Shown one piece after another: positions 27,426-36,904 of a stretch of 64,000 nt of DNA. The number at the start of each line of letters is the position of its first letter. The stretch's first letter is position 1. The notes beneath the pieces are model-generated. The model was not told the DNA's origin. It worked only from the letters and a program-made list of their open reading frames with translations, and did no database searches. The position numbers and the translations under genes were made by a program. Source of the DNA: Miniphocaeibacter sp012841535 (lineage in GTDB: Bacteria > Bacillota > Clostridia > Tissierellales > Peptoniphilaceae); assembly GCF_049274025.1 (NCBI RefSeq), contig NZ_JBASRV010000049.1, one strand, 5' to 3'.

Positions 27426-28595
27426 TTATATTAAGTCCAAAATTTTATTAGCTACTTCACTTTTAAGCATTAATGGTATATCTATTATTTCTTCTTTAGA
27501 AACAATTTTCACCTTATTTGTATCTACATTAAAACCTGCATCTTTTTCAGTAATATTATTTGCAATTATATAGTCTAAGTTTTTGTTTTCTAGTTTTCTT
27601 TTACTATTTTCAATTAAATCATTTGATTCTGCGGCAAATCCTATAATTAACCTATTTTCTTTAATTTTTCCAAAATGTGAGAGTATATCTTCATTTGGCA
27701 GTAATTCTAAATTAAAACTTTCTTTCTTTCTTTTTATTTTTTCCTTACTCTGTTCTTTTACCCTAAAATCACAAGGAGCTGCAGCCATAATAAGAACATC
27801 TGAATTAGAAAATTCCTTTTCAATAGAATTTTTTAATTCATTATTTGTAATTATATCTATTTTATTTATACCATCAGATATATTTAATTTACTAGGGCCT
27901 GAAATTAATACTACTTCTGCCCCTCTATTGTAGGCCATTTCTGCAATAGAATAACCCATTTTCCCACTTGAATCATTTGTTATATACCTTACTGGATCAA
28001 TTCTTTCAATAGTTGGACCAGCTGTAACTATAATTTTTTTACCTACTAAATCTTTTTTTATAAAATACCTGTCTATTTCTTCAACAATTTCTACAGGCTC
28101 TGCTAATCTTCCATCACCATAGGTATTGCAGGCTAAAAATCCAACTTTTGAATTAATAAATTTAAACCCTCTATTTTTTAATTTATTAATATTGTCTACT
28201 GTTGCAACATTATTTAACATATTTGTATTCATGGCAACTGCCACAAAAGTATCTTTTGTATAGGCTAATAAAGTTGATGTAAGTAAATTATCAGCTATAC
28301 CATTAGCTAATTTAGCAATAGTATTTGCTGTTGCAGGAGCTACTAAACACAAATCAGCTCTTTTAGCTATTTCAATATGCTCAACTTCATAATGATGTCC
28401 CTTGTGAAACATGTCAGTATGAACTAAACAATTGCCCATAGTTTCAAACACTAAAGGAGAAATTAATTTAGTAGCAGCTTCTGTCATTATTATTTCTAAT
28501 TCATAACCTTTTTTCACTAATTTAGATACAACATCTACAACTTTATAAATTGCTATTCCTGCTGTTACACAAATTAAAATTCTTTTTTTACTCAT
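27426..28595 (-). CDS. coaBC: Bifunctional phosphopantothenoylcysteine decarboxylase/synthetase CoaBC
   Basis: A 389-residue fusion that makes 4'-phosphopantetheine from phosphopantothenate and cysteine. The N-terminal CoaC flavoprotein half has GHHYEVEHIEIAKRADL and the catalytic-loop ACNTYGDGRLAEP. The C-terminal CoaB half has VTAGPTIERIDPVRYI, NDSSGKMGYSIAE and GFAAES. It overlaps rpoZ by one base (TAATG). With coaD elsewhere in the window it covers late CoA synthesis except CoaE. Confidence 0.95.
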   Translation of the reverse strand: MSKKRILICVTAGIAIYKVVDVVSKLVKKGYELEIIMTEAATKLISPLVFETMGNCLVHTDMFHKGHHYEVEHIEIAKRADLCLVAPATANTIAKLANGIADNLLTSTLLAYTKDTFVAVAMNTNMLNNVATVDNINKLKNRGFKFINSKVGFLACNTYGDGRLAEPVEIVEEIDRYFIKKDLVGKKIIVTAGPTIERIDPVRYITNDSSGKMGYSIAEMAYNRGAEVVLISGPSKLNISDGINKIDIITNNELKNSIEKEFSNSDVLIMAAAPCDFRVKEQSKEKIKRKKESFNLELLPNEDILSHFGKIKENRLIIGFAAESNDLIENSKRKLENKNLDYIIANNITEKDAGFNVDTNKVKIVSKEEIIDIPLMLKSEVANKILDLI

Positions 28596-28789
28596 TACTC
28601 TCCCTTTACTTCTGTAACTTTACCTTCCATTATTTCTTCAATAGCAATTGTAACTGGATTTTTGTCCTTAGTTTTTATTAAAACTTCAGAACCATCTATT
28701 ATTTTTCTAGCTCTTTTAGAAGCCATAACACAAATTGCATATCTACTATTACTAATTTTTTCTAACTCTTTAAATGATGGATTAATCAT
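28595..28789 (-). CDS. rpoZ: RNA polymerase omega subunit
   Basis: A 64-residue omega subunit, short even for Firmicutes. The family core NSRYAICVMASKRARKI and a basic patch are visible, and PVTIAIEEIMEGKV marks the C-terminal end. It overlaps gmk by four bases (ATGA) and coaBC by one, in the canonical gmk-rpoZ-coaBC order. Confidence 0.93.
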   Translation of the reverse strand: MINPSFKELEKISNSRYAICVMASKRARKIIDGSEVLIKTKDKNPVTIAIEEIMEGKVTEVKGE

Positions 28790-29376
28790 AATTTCACCCC
28801 TTGAATATTTGTAACTTTTAATTTCTCAGCTTCAATAATACATTCTATTTTATTAACGGTTTTTTCTATTTCATCGTTAATAACTGCATAATCGTACTTG
28901 TCTATAAAAGATAGTTCATTCTTTGCATTATTCATTCGAAGATTTATAGTTTCTTCATCTTCAGTTGCTCTTTTTTCTATTCTGTTTCTTAACTCCTTCA
29001 TATCTGGTGGCAGTAAAAATATATATACTGCTCCAGGGTAATTTTCCTTTACTTGTAAAGCACCTTGAACATCTATTTCCAGTATAACAATATCTCCTTC
29101 TCCTATTCTATCTACTACATAGCTTTTTGGAGTACCATAATAATTCCCGTGTACTTTAGCATATTCAATAAATTCCCCATCTTCTATTTTGTCTTTAAAT
29201 TCATCTAAAGATAAAAAATAATAATTTTCACCATTTTTTTCTTGTGGTCTTTTTTTACGAGTTGTAGCTGAAATTGAATATTTAATATCTTTTCTCTTTT
29301 TTAATAAAGCTTCACAAACAGTACCTTTTCCAACACCTGAAGGCCCTGATAATACTAATAGAAATCCATCTCTCAT
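28786..29376 (-). CDS. gmk: Guanylate kinase
   Basis: A 196-residue GMP kinase. The P-loop LSGPSGVGKGTV is at the N-terminus, followed by ISATTRKKRPQEKNGENYYF, FIEYAKVHGNYYGTP (GMP binding) and the lid region RIEKRATEDEETI. It supplies GDP for nucleic acid and signalling nucleotide synthesis. Confidence 0.95.
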   Translation of the reverse strand: MRDGFLLVLSGPSGVGKGTVCEALLKKRKDIKYSISATTRKKRPQEKNGENYYFLSLDEFKDKIEDGEFIEYAKVHGNYYGTPKSYVVDRIGEGDIVILEIDVQGALQVKENYPGAVYIFLLPPDMKELRNRIEKRATEDEETINLRMNNAKNELSFIDKYDYAVINDEIEKTVNKIECIIEAEKLKVTNIQGVKL

Positions 29377-29387
29377 TTAATCCTCCA

Positions 29388-30269
29388 TTATTCTATATTT
29401 TGAATTTGTTCTCTAATTTTTTCTATAATAGTCTTAAGTTCAATTGATTTTTCAGTAATTATTTTATCGTTAGATTTTGAACTAATAGTATTTACTTCCC
29501 TGTTCATCTCTTGAATTATAAAATCCAATTTTCTTCCAATAGATGCTTCTTCTAACATTGTACTGGTAAATTGGTCTACATGGGATCTAAGTCTTACTAT
29601 TTCCTCTGTTATATCGGATTTGTCAGCATATAGAGCAATTTCTAAACTAACCCTATCCATATCTATAGAATCTATTTCATTAAAAATATCATTTAACTTG
29701 TTAAAAAGATCCTCTCTATATTTTTCCGTTAATTTAGGTGACTCAATTTCTATTTCTGAAACTAGATTACTAATTTCATTTAATTGAGAATTTATAATAG
29801 TACTTAAATTTTCACCTTCAACTTGTCGCATATTTTTTAATTCTATTAAAGCTTCTTCCATTAAATCGATTATAAATTTTTTGGTACTATCCTCATTAGG
29901 TTCTTCGTATTGTAGATTAAGTACGCCATCATATTTTAAAATATTATTTAAATCTACTTCTTCATTTATTTCCAATTCATTTCTTAAATTATTTAAAGCC
30001 TCATTAATGCTTTTAGCCAAAGCATAGTCTACATCTATTTTAGCTGCATTACCAATTTTTCTTGTGGCTTTTAGAAAAATTTCTATACGACCTCTATTAA
30101 GATATTTTTTTACTGTTTTTTTTATATCTTCTTCTAAATAATTAAAATAATATGGTGATTTTATTTGAATATCTAGGTATTTATGATTAACTGTCTTTAT
30201 TTCTATAGATATTGTAAAATCATCATTTTCTCCATTGCTTCTTCCGAAGCCTGTCATTGAATAAACCAT
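29388..30269 (-). CDS. yicC: YicC-family protein (YicC_N plus DUF1732)
   Basis: A 293-residue YicC-family protein with the N-terminal signature MVYSMTGFGRSNGENDDFTI and the C-terminal EEASIGRKLDFIIQEMNRE NTI-type DUF1732 block with KSNDKIITEKSIELK. Family members are reported to act as endoribonucleases; I cannot see catalytic proof here. It heads the long gmk-rpoZ-coaBC-priA string, diverging from rqcH. Only 11 bases separate it from gmk, so the remA gene often found between them is absent. Confidence 0.88.
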   Translation of the reverse strand: MVYSMTGFGRSNGENDDFTISIEIKTVNHKYLDIQIKSPYYFNYLEEDIKKTVKKYLNRGRIEIFLKATRKIGNAAKIDVDYALAKSINEALNNLRNELEINEEVDLNNILKYDGVLNLQYEEPNEDSTKKFIIDLMEEALIELKNMRQVEGENLSTIINSQLNEISNLVSEIEIESPKLTEKYREDLFNKLNDIFNEIDSIDMDRVSLEIALYADKSDITEEIVRLRSHVDQFTSTMLEEASIGRKLDFIIQEMNREVNTISSKSNDKIITEKSIELKTIIEKIREQIQNIE

Positions 30270-30354
30270 ATTTTCTCCTTTTCCTTAATTATTTAATTTT
30301 AATATATATTAAATTATAATACAATAGATTATTACTTTTTCTTAACAATTACTA

Positions 30355-30363
30355 TGATATAAT
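30355..30363 (+). promoter_or_regulatory. Extended -10 promoter of rqcH
   Basis: TGATATAAT with TATAAT at 30358-30363 and the extended TG at 30355-30356. The -35 region is weak. The ribosome binding site AGAGGTG follows after about 7 bases, so the leader is very short. Confidence 0.5.
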
Positions 30364-30380
30364 TATTCAGAGGTGATATT

Positions 30381-32132
30381 TTGAGTTTTGATGGTGTAGT
30401 TACAAAAACTATAGTGGAACAATTACAAAAATTGTTAATAAATGGAAAAATAAATAAAATTAACCAACCTGATAAAAATTGTTTAATATTTAATATTTAT
30501 AATAATAGAAATAACTATAAACTATTAATAGATGCTTCTAGTAATAATCCTAGAATGAATATTACAAAAAATAATTTTGAAAACCCAGTTCAAGCTCCTA
30601 CTTTTTGTATGCTTCTTAGAAAACATCTACAAGGTGGAAACATTATTAATATTGAACAGTTTGGATTAGATCGGGTTATTAAAATAGATATTCAATCATT
30701 AGATGAATTAGGAGATTTTGTAATAAAAACTCTAGTAATAGAATTAATGGGAAAATACTCTAATATAATTTTAACATATAAAAAAGATCAAAAAATAATA
30801 GATAGTATAAAAAGGATTACTTTAGATTTAAGTAGAATAAGACAGGTTTTACCAGGTATGACCTATACAAATATTCCTGATGAAAAAATAGATATAAATA
30901 AAGAGATTGTTTATCCAAGTAAAATTATATCTACATTAGAAAAATCTGTTAAATTATCACGACTTTTTTATATGAATTACACTGGATTTAGTCCACAATT
31001 AGGAAAAGAAATATGCTATAGAGCTAATTTGGATTTTGATATAAAAACAAGTGATTTAAACGAGGAAGATATAAATTCAATAGATATTGTTTTTAACGAT
31101 ATTATAAATTCAATTATAAATAAACAATATGAAATGAATATATATAAGGACTCAAATAATAATTATTTAGATTTTCATTCTGTTAAATTAAATCATCTAG
31201 GTGAAAATTATAAACAGTATGAGAATATTTCGGATTTAGTAGACGATTTTTATAGCCATACAACTATATCTGATAAAGTTGGTCAGAAAATATCTAATTT
31301 ACAAAAAAGTTTAAAAACAATTTTAAATAGAAACTTAAGTAAATTGGAAAAACTAAAAAAAGAAGAAATTATTAGTGCAGATAGGGAAAAATACAAAATT
31401 TGGGCAGATTTAATATCTGCTAATAGTCATACTATAAAAAAGGGACAAACAATTTTAAATGCTGAAAATTTCTATGACCCAAGTTTAGAAATAATTGAAA
31501 TAAAATTAAATGAAACTAAAAGTCCTTGGGAAAATGCTCAATTTTACTATAAAAAATATAGTAAATTAAAAACGGCTAATAAATTATTAAAGACACAAAT
31601 TCCAAAATTAGAACTTGAAATAGAATATATTAACCAAGTTTTAGAAAGTCTCAAATTTGTAAATTCAAACAATGAAATTGATGAAATTAGAGATGAACTT
31701 GAAAATAGTGGATATATTAAGAGGAGAAAGAAGGCAAAAACCAAACCTAAACCATCTACTCCACTACATTATAAAAACAAAAATAATAATGACATCTATA
31801 TAGGAAAGAATAACTATCAAAATGATTATCTAACCTTGAAATTTGCTAATAAAAACGATTATTTTATACATGCAAAAGATGTTCCTGGCTCCCATGTTAT
31901 TTTAAGAGGTAATAATATTACAGAAGAGGATATTAACGATGCCTCTATGTTAGCAGCTTATTATAGTAGTCAATCAAAAGAAGATTACGTTCTTGTTGAC
32001 TATACTTTAAAGAAAAATGTACGAAAGGCTAAACATGCTAAACCCGGTATGGTCTATTATGATAATTACGAAACCAAGTTGGTAAATTTAAAAGAGTTTA
32101 ATATTGAAGATTATAAAAAAATAGAGAAATAA
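30381..32132 (+). CDS. rqcH: Ribosome-associated quality control protein RqcH (NFACT family)
   Basis: A 583-residue NFACT protein, which in Bacillus binds obstructed 50S subunits and recruits tRNA-Ala to add C-terminal alanine tails. The NFACT-N part has SFDGVVTKTIVEQL and LRKHLQGGNI. A middle coiled coil spans about 290-440. The NFACT-R domain has YLTLKFANKNDYFIHAKD, VPGSHVILRG and HAKPGMVYYDNY. It was formerly labelled fibronectin-binding protein FbpA. It starts at TTG after AGAGGTGATATT. Confidence 0.92.
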   Translation: MSFDGVVTKTIVEQLQKLLINGKINKINQPDKNCLIFNIYNNRNNYKLLIDASSNNPRMNITKNNFENPVQAPTFCMLLRKHLQGGNIINIEQFGLDRVIKIDIQSLDELGDFVIKTLVIELMGKYSNIILTYKKDQKIIDSIKRITLDLSRIRQVLPGMTYTNIPDEKIDINKEIVYPSKIISTLEKSVKLSRLFYMNYTGFSPQLGKEICYRANLDFDIKTSDLNEEDINSIDIVFNDIINSIINKQYEMNIYKDSNNNYLDFHSVKLNHLGENYKQYENISDLVDDFYSHTTISDKVGQKISNLQKSLKTILNRNLSKLEKLKKEEIISADREKYKIWADLISANSHTIKKGQTILNAENFYDPSLEIIEIKLNETKSPWENAQFYYKKYSKLKTANKLLKTQIPKLELEIEYINQVLESLKFVNSNNEIDEIRDELENSGYIKRRKKAKTKPKPSTPLHYKNKNNNDIYIGKNNYQNDYLTLKFANKNDYFIHAKDVPGSHVILRGNNITEEDINDASMLAAYYSSQSKEDYVLVDYTLKKNVRKAKHAKPGMVYYDNYETKLVNLKEFNIEDYKKIEK

Positions 32133-32145
32133 ATCTCTATTTTTT
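32117..32145 (+). terminator. Bidirectional terminator between rqcH and smpB
   Basis: The arms AAAATAGAGA and TCTCTATTTT with a 6-base loop are followed by more T on the plus strand. The rqcH stop codon lies in the loop. The A-rich left flank can serve smpB on the minus strand. Confidence 0.8.
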
Positions 32146-32158
32146 TATTTACAACTAT

Positions 32159-32611
32159 TTAATACCTTTCCTTTACAGCTCTACGAATTCTTCTTTCAGC
32201 GTCTTTTTTAGCAATGCTATCCCTTTTATCGTATATTTTTTTACCTTTGGCTAAGGCTATTTCCAATTTTACCAAACCATCTTTTAAATATAAACTTAAG
32301 GGTACTATTGTAAATCCCTTTTCTTTTGTAGCGCCTATTAGTTTATTAATTTGTTTTTTATGAAGGAGTAGTTTTCTTGTTCTTAAAGGATCTACGTTAT
32401 ATCTATTACCGTGTTCGTATGGACTAATATGCATACCAAATATGAAAAGTTCTCCATTTTTTAATAGACAATAACTTTCTTTAATAGAGACCTTACCTCT
32501 TCGTATAGATTTTACTTCAGTACCTTTTAAAACAATTCCTGCTTCAAATACCTCTTCAATAAAATATTCAAAACGTGCTTTTTTATTGTTAGCTATAATT
32601 TTCTTACTCAT
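32159..32611 (-). CDS. smpB: SsrA-binding protein SmpB
   Basis: A 150-residue OB-fold protein that delivers tmRNA to stalled ribosomes. Visible are NKKARFEYFIEEVFEAGI, LKGTEVKSIRRGKVSIKES and the C-terminal helix KKIYDKRDSIAKKDAERR with its basic tail that enters the mRNA channel. It starts at the ATG after GGTGA. It follows rnr on the same strand, and RNase R is the tmRNA-associated nuclease; no ssrA RNA gene was recognised in the window. Confidence 0.95.
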   Translation of the reverse strand: MSKKIIANNKKARFEYFIEEVFEAGIVLKGTEVKSIRRGKVSIKESYCLLKNGELFIFGMHISPYEHGNRYNVDPLRTRKLLLHKKQINKLIGATKEKGFTIVPLSLYLKDGLVKLEIALAKGKKIYDKRDSIAKKDAERRIRRAVKERY

Positions 32612-32622
32612 ATTTTTCACCA

Positions 32623-34725
32623 TTAATTTATAAATTCAAAGTCTATTTGCCTTCTGGAACTACTAGCATCTATTACCTTTACCGTAACTTCTTGACCTAG
32701 ATTATATATTTTATTCCTTGTTTCTCCTACTACTATATAGGATTCTTGATTAAAAGTGTAATAATCATCTTTCATTTGACTATATTGCACCAATCCTTCT
32801 ATTCCATTGTGAAGTTGGACAAAAATACCAAAATTTGTTAAGGAGGAAATAATTCCTTCAAATTCTTCCCCAATGTGTTGTTCCATATACTCTGCCATTT
32901 TCATATCTGTTACTTCATATTCGGCTTCTTCTGCTCGTCTTTCAGTCATAGAGCAATGATGTGCAACTTCATCTATCATTTCTAAATAAGCTCTCATATT
33001 TTTTGTGTTTGGCTTGTTATGGATAAAGTTTTTTAAGATTCTATGAATAAATAAATCTGGGTATCTTCTAATTGGAGATGTAAAATGAGAATAAAACATA
33101 CTGGATAATCCAAAATGTATATCCGGTTCTAAACTGTATTCAGCTTTTGAAAGTGAGCGAAGCAACAAGGTTGAAACCAACATTTCTTCTGGTTTTCCTT
33201 TTACTTCCTCCAAGATTTTTTGGAAATCCTTAGAATAAATATCCTGTCCCTTTAGAAAATAACCAAATTTTTTAATTATATTCTTAAATTGTAGAACCTT
33301 CTCCTTACTTGGTTCTATGTGAACCCTATAGATAAATGGTTCTTCCATATAGCCAAAATGTGCTCCAACTGTTTCATTAGTTACAATCATAAACTCTTCA
33401 ATAATTCTATTGGCAACTCTTCTTTCTTCCCTAACTACATCAACAGCTTTTCCATTTTCATCTAATATTATTTTAGGTTCAACAAAGTTGAAGTCGATAC
33501 TACCTCTATTTTTTCTTTTATCCCTTAAAATTTCAAAAAGCTCTTCCATTATTTTTAACTTATTATTTAAAAAATCATCTTTATAGTAATCTGATTTATT
33601 TTCTAAAATATCTGATACATGGTTATAGACTAATCTATAGTCAGAATTAACAACAGATTCAAAAAACTTATAGTCAACAACCTTACCCTTATGATTTATT
33701 TCCATTTTACAAGTAATTGTTAATCTATCTTCATTAGGGTTTAAGCTACAAATTCCATTGGATAATTGTTTAGGTAACATTGGAATAACCCTGTCTAATA
33801 AATAAATAGAATTACCTCTTTTATAGGCTTCTCTGTCTAATGCACTTCCCTTAGCAACATAATGAGCTACATCAGCTATATGAACATATAGAATGTAATT
33901 ATCACCCTTTTTATCTATTGAAACAGCATCATCAAAATCCTTTGCATCTTCCCCATCTATTGTAACCGTAAATAAATCCCTAAAATCATGTCTTTTTTTT
34001 ATTTCCTCTTTAGAAACTTTTTGTGGAACTGTATCTGCTTTTTCTAATAGTTTATTTGAAAACTCATAAGGCAATTGAAATTCCAATGCAATACTTGAAA
34101 TATCAACACCTTTTTCATTTTTATTCCCTAGTACTGAAGTTATAATTCCCTCCGGACTTTTACCATTTTTAACTTCATCCTTTAATTTTATTACTACTTT
34201 GTCATTGTTTTTAGCTCCATTTTTATCCCTTTTTGCAATAAAAATATCAAAACCATATTTAGAATCATCGGGAATTACAAATCCAAATTGTTTAGAATCC
34301 TTATAGGTTCCAACTATTGGTGTCTTACTTTTTTCTATTATTCTTACAACTTCTCCTTCAGCACTTCTGTTTTCTGTAGCATCTAATATAATTCTTACTA
34401 ATACAGTGTCCTTGTGTTTTGCTTTGTTTAGTCTATCTTTTGAAATAAAAACATCTGCTATGGATTTATTTTCTTCTATAAAATATGCAAAACCAGCCTT
34501 GTTTCCCTGTAATATACCCTTATATAAATTTTCAGAAGAAGCTAAAACATACTTTTCCCTTTTAGTTTTAAATAAAGAACCTTCCTTTTCCAAATCCCTT
34601 AATATTTCAAAAAAAGTTCTATATTCTTTTATATCTATATTAAATTCCAATGCTAATTCTTCTTTAGTCATCGGTTTATAATTATTAGATGAAATATATT
34701 TTATTATATTATTTTTAATGTTCAT
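32623..34725 (-). CDS. rnr: Ribonuclease R
   Basis: A 700-residue 3'-5' exoribonuclease. An N-terminal winged-helix and cold-shock domains (about 1-230) precede the RNB catalytic domain with TVDGEDAKDFDDAVSI-type metal ligands (FTVTIDGEDAKDFDDAVSID), YVHIADVAHYV and SPIRRYPDLFIHR. A C-terminal S1 domain shows GIISSLTNFGIFVQLHNGIE. It degrades structured RNAs and acts with SmpB-tmRNA. It has GGAGGATTAAA before its ATG and TATAAT-like sequence upstream. Confidence 0.95.
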   Translation of the reverse strand: MNIKNNIIKYISSNNYKPMTKEELALEFNIDIKEYRTFFEILRDLEKEGSLFKTKREKYVLASSENLYKGILQGNKAGFAYFIEENKSIADVFISKDRLNKAKHKDTVLVRIILDATENRSAEGEVVRIIEKSKTPIVGTYKDSKQFGFVIPDDSKYGFDIFIAKRDKNGAKNNDKVVIKLKDEVKNGKSPEGIITSVLGNKNEKGVDISSIALEFQLPYEFSNKLLEKADTVPQKVSKEEIKKRHDFRDLFTVTIDGEDAKDFDDAVSIDKKGDNYILYVHIADVAHYVAKGSALDREAYKRGNSIYLLDRVIPMLPKQLSNGICSLNPNEDRLTITCKMEINHKGKVVDYKFFESVVNSDYRLVYNHVSDILENKSDYYKDDFLNNKLKIMEELFEILRDKRKNRGSIDFNFVEPKIILDENGKAVDVVREERRVANRIIEEFMIVTNETVGAHFGYMEEPFIYRVHIEPSKEKVLQFKNIIKKFGYFLKGQDIYSKDFQKILEEVKGKPEEMLVSTLLLRSLSKAEYSLEPDIHFGLSSMFYSHFTSPIRRYPDLFIHRILKNFIHNKPNTKNMRAYLEMIDEVAHHCSMTERRAEEAEYEVTDMKMAEYMEQHIGEEFEGIISSLTNFGIFVQLHNGIEGLVQYSQMKDDYYTFNQESYIVVGETRNKIYNLGQEVTVKVIDASSSRRQIDFEFIN

Positions 34726-34765
34726 TTTAATCCTCCAGTCTATATTATAACATTATAAAAACAAA

Positions 34766-34792
34766 TGAAAAAGCTAGGAATTTACCTAGCTT
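34766..34792 (-). terminator. Terminator of the modABC operon
   Basis: The arms AAGCTAGG and CCTAGCTT (34771-34792) form an 8-bp stem with a 6-base loop, followed on the minus strand by TTTTTC. The modC stop codon lies inside the loop. Confidence 0.75.
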
Positions 34793-35411
34793 GAATTCTT
34801 CCATTTTTTAAATACAATAATCTATCACCTAAAATCTCGGCTTCTTTTTCATTGTGGGTGATTAAAATAACTGGAATATTTAAATTTTCTATAATACTTT
34901 TAAATTCAGTATATAATTTGTTTTTTAGCTTACTGTCTAAAGCTGAAAATGGTTCATCTAGCAAAAGTAATTCTGGCCTTGTAACCAATGTTCTAGCTAA
35001 GGCAACCCTTTGTTTTTCTCCCCCGGAAATTTCAGCTGGATAATTGTTTAAAAGATGTTCTATTTTTAATAAGTTTATAATTTCAGTATAGATTTTCTCA
35101 TCTTTTATAGCAAACTTAATATTTTTTTTAACAGTCATATTAGGGAAAAGTGCAAAATCTTGAAAAACATAACCAATCTTTCTATTTTGAACCTTTTCAG
35201 ATATTTTATTTTTAGTGTCTACTAAAATCGAATTATTTAACTTTATATATCCCCTATCAGGTTTCATTAAACCGGATATTATATTTAATGTAGTTGTTTT
35301 TCCTGAACCTGATTCTCCTTGAATAACTAAAATTTCTTTGTCTAATTCAAAATCTAAATCTAAGGTAAAATGATTAAGTTTTTTATTTATATTGACTATT
35401 AAATTAGACAT
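34782..35411 (-). CDS. modC: Molybdate-type ABC transporter ATP-binding protein
   Basis: A 209-residue ABC ATPase with Walker A QGESGSGKTTTLN, Q-loop VFQDFALFPNM, signature SGGEKQRVALART, Walker B LLLLDEPFSALD and the switch His ILITHNEKEA. It is short because it ends after the ATPase core and lacks the C-terminal molybdate-binding (TOBE) domain of classical ModC. It overlaps modB by one base. Molybdate is inferred from the modA/modB partners; tungstate is equally possible. Confidence 0.88.
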   Translation of the reverse strand: MSNLIVNINKKLNHFTLDLDFELDKEILVIQGESGSGKTTTLNIISGLMKPDRGYIKLNNSILVDTKNKISEKVQNRKIGYVFQDFALFPNMTVKKNIKFAIKDEKIYTEIINLLKIEHLLNNYPAEISGGEKQRVALARTLVTRPELLLLDEPFSALDSKLKNKLYTEFKSIIENLNIPVILITHNEKEAEILGDRLLYLKNGRIQAR

Positions 35412-36076
35412 TAATTCATCCTCTTCTTTTTAAGCCATTTATTTAACAAATATATATTTATAAAGCTAAACAATATTACAATTAACATTAGCACATTTGC
35501 CTTTTCCTTGTTGTTACTTTCCACAGCATAATAAATTGCCAATGGAATTGTTTCTGTTTTGCCTGGAATATTTCCAGCAACCATTAATGTTGCACCAAAT
35601 TCCCCTAAGGCTCTTGAAAAGGAAAGTACAATACCACTTACTATTCCTGGTAATGCTAGTGGAACAGTAATTTTAAAAAATATTTTTATATTTGATACTC
35701 CTAAGGTTTTTGCCGCCTTTTCATAGACGGGATTTACACCTTGCAAGGAAGATTTTATACTCTGATACATTAACGGTAATGAAACAACTATAGATGCAAT
35801 ACAGGCTGCTACCCAAGTAAAAATAATCCTAATACCAAATACCTCTTCCAAAAAAACACCAATAGGACCTCTTCTACCTAAGAGAATTAACAATAAATAT
35901 CCAACTATTGTAGGAGGTATTGTCATTGGTAGTGTAAATATAACCTCTAATCCATCTTTAAAGGGAAAATTATACTTTGTAAATACATGGGCAAAAAAAG
36001 TTCCAATGATTAAAGTGAAGAAAGTTGAAATAGTTGCTACTTTTAAGGAAAGAATAATTGGCTCCCAAATATTCAT
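35411..36076 (-). CDS. modB: Molybdate ABC transporter permease
   Basis: A 221-residue permease with five to six transmembrane segments. It carries the ModB motifs LPMTIPPTIVGYLLL, KIFFKITVPLALPGIVSG (EAA loop region preceded by EKAAKTLG) and ALGEFGATLMVAGNIPGKT. It overlaps modA and modC by one base each (TAATG), giving a tight three-gene operon. Confidence 0.92.
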   Translation of the reverse strand: MNIWEPIILSLKVATISTFFTLIIGTFFAHVFTKYNFPFKDGLEVIFTLPMTIPPTIVGYLLLILLGRRGPIGVFLEEVFGIRIIFTWVAACIASIVVSLPLMYQSIKSSLQGVNPVYEKAAKTLGVSNIKIFFKITVPLALPGIVSGIVLSFSRALGEFGATLMVAGNIPGKTETIPLAIYYAVESNNKEKANVLMLIVILFSFINIYLLNKWLKKKRMN

Positions 36077-36888
36077 TAGTCTACAACAAATCCATATTTT
36101 ATTAGTATATCTTTTGCTTCATCGGTTTTAAGATATTCTAAAAATTTTCTTGCAGCATCTTTTTCCTTACTTTCGGAAATAACTCCACCAGGATAAACTA
36201 TTGGATCATGATTAGATTCATCAATTTCTTCAACTATAACTACATTTCCCTCTCCTATTGCATCACTTTTATAAACAAATCCTGCTCCAGCTTCACCTGT
36301 ACTTACATAGGATAAAACTGCTCTTACATCTTTAGCAAAAACATATTTATCCTCTAATTGACTCCATAAGTTCAAGCTTTCTAAAGATTGTTTTGCATAT
36401 TGTCCAGCAGGAACTGATTTCGTTTCCCCTATTGCAATTTTTTCATCTATAGATTCTAAATCTGAAATATTTTTAACAGTAGACTCTTTAGGAGTTATTA
36501 ATACTAAAACATTTTTTAAAATAGTACCAACTGAATCCTCATCTATTAATTTAGATTCTACTAATTCATCCATATTTTTAGTACTGGCAGAAATAAATAA
36601 ATCTACACCTGCTCCTTCTTCAATTTGTTTTTGTAAAGTACCGCTTGCCCCATATGTAAATTCCAATTCTATATTTTCTTTTTCTTTAAATATAGGTTTC
36701 ATTTCATTAAAAGCATCAGTTAAGCTAGCTGCTGCAGCTACTGTTATTTTACTACTAACCTTTTCCTCTATTTTGTTTGTTTCTTTTATGTCCTCTGTAG
36801 CAGTTGTATTATTATTTGAGCACGATGCAAATAATACTGTAAATACTAATACAACTGCTATAAGAATGAAAGAATTTTTTCTTTTCAT
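36076..36888 (-). CDS. modA: Molybdate-binding lipoprotein ModA
   Basis: A 270-residue substrate-binding lipoprotein. The signal peptide ends in FASC with the lipidated Cys at 23. The binding domain shows ITVAAAASLTDAFNEM, FTYGASGTLQKQIEEGAGVD with oxyanion-binding Ser residues, and GVISESKEKDAARKFLEYL. It would deliver molybdate or tungstate to ModBC for molybdoenzymes; no such enzyme or cofactor gene is in the window. Confidence 0.92.
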   Translation of the reverse strand: MKRKNSFILIAVVLVFTVLFASCSNNNTTATEDIKETNKIEEKVSSKITVAAAASLTDAFNEMKPIFKEKENIELEFTYGASGTLQKQIEEGAGVDLFISASTKNMDELVESKLIDEDSVGTILKNVLVLITPKESTVKNISDLESIDEKIAIGETKSVPAGQYAKQSLESLNLWSQLEDKYVFAKDVRAVLSYVSTGEAGAGFVYKSDAIGEGNVVIVEEIDESNHDPIVYPGGVISESKEKDAARKFLEYLKTDEAKDILIKYGFVVD

Positions 36889-36904
36889 ATTTAATCACTC
36901 CTAA

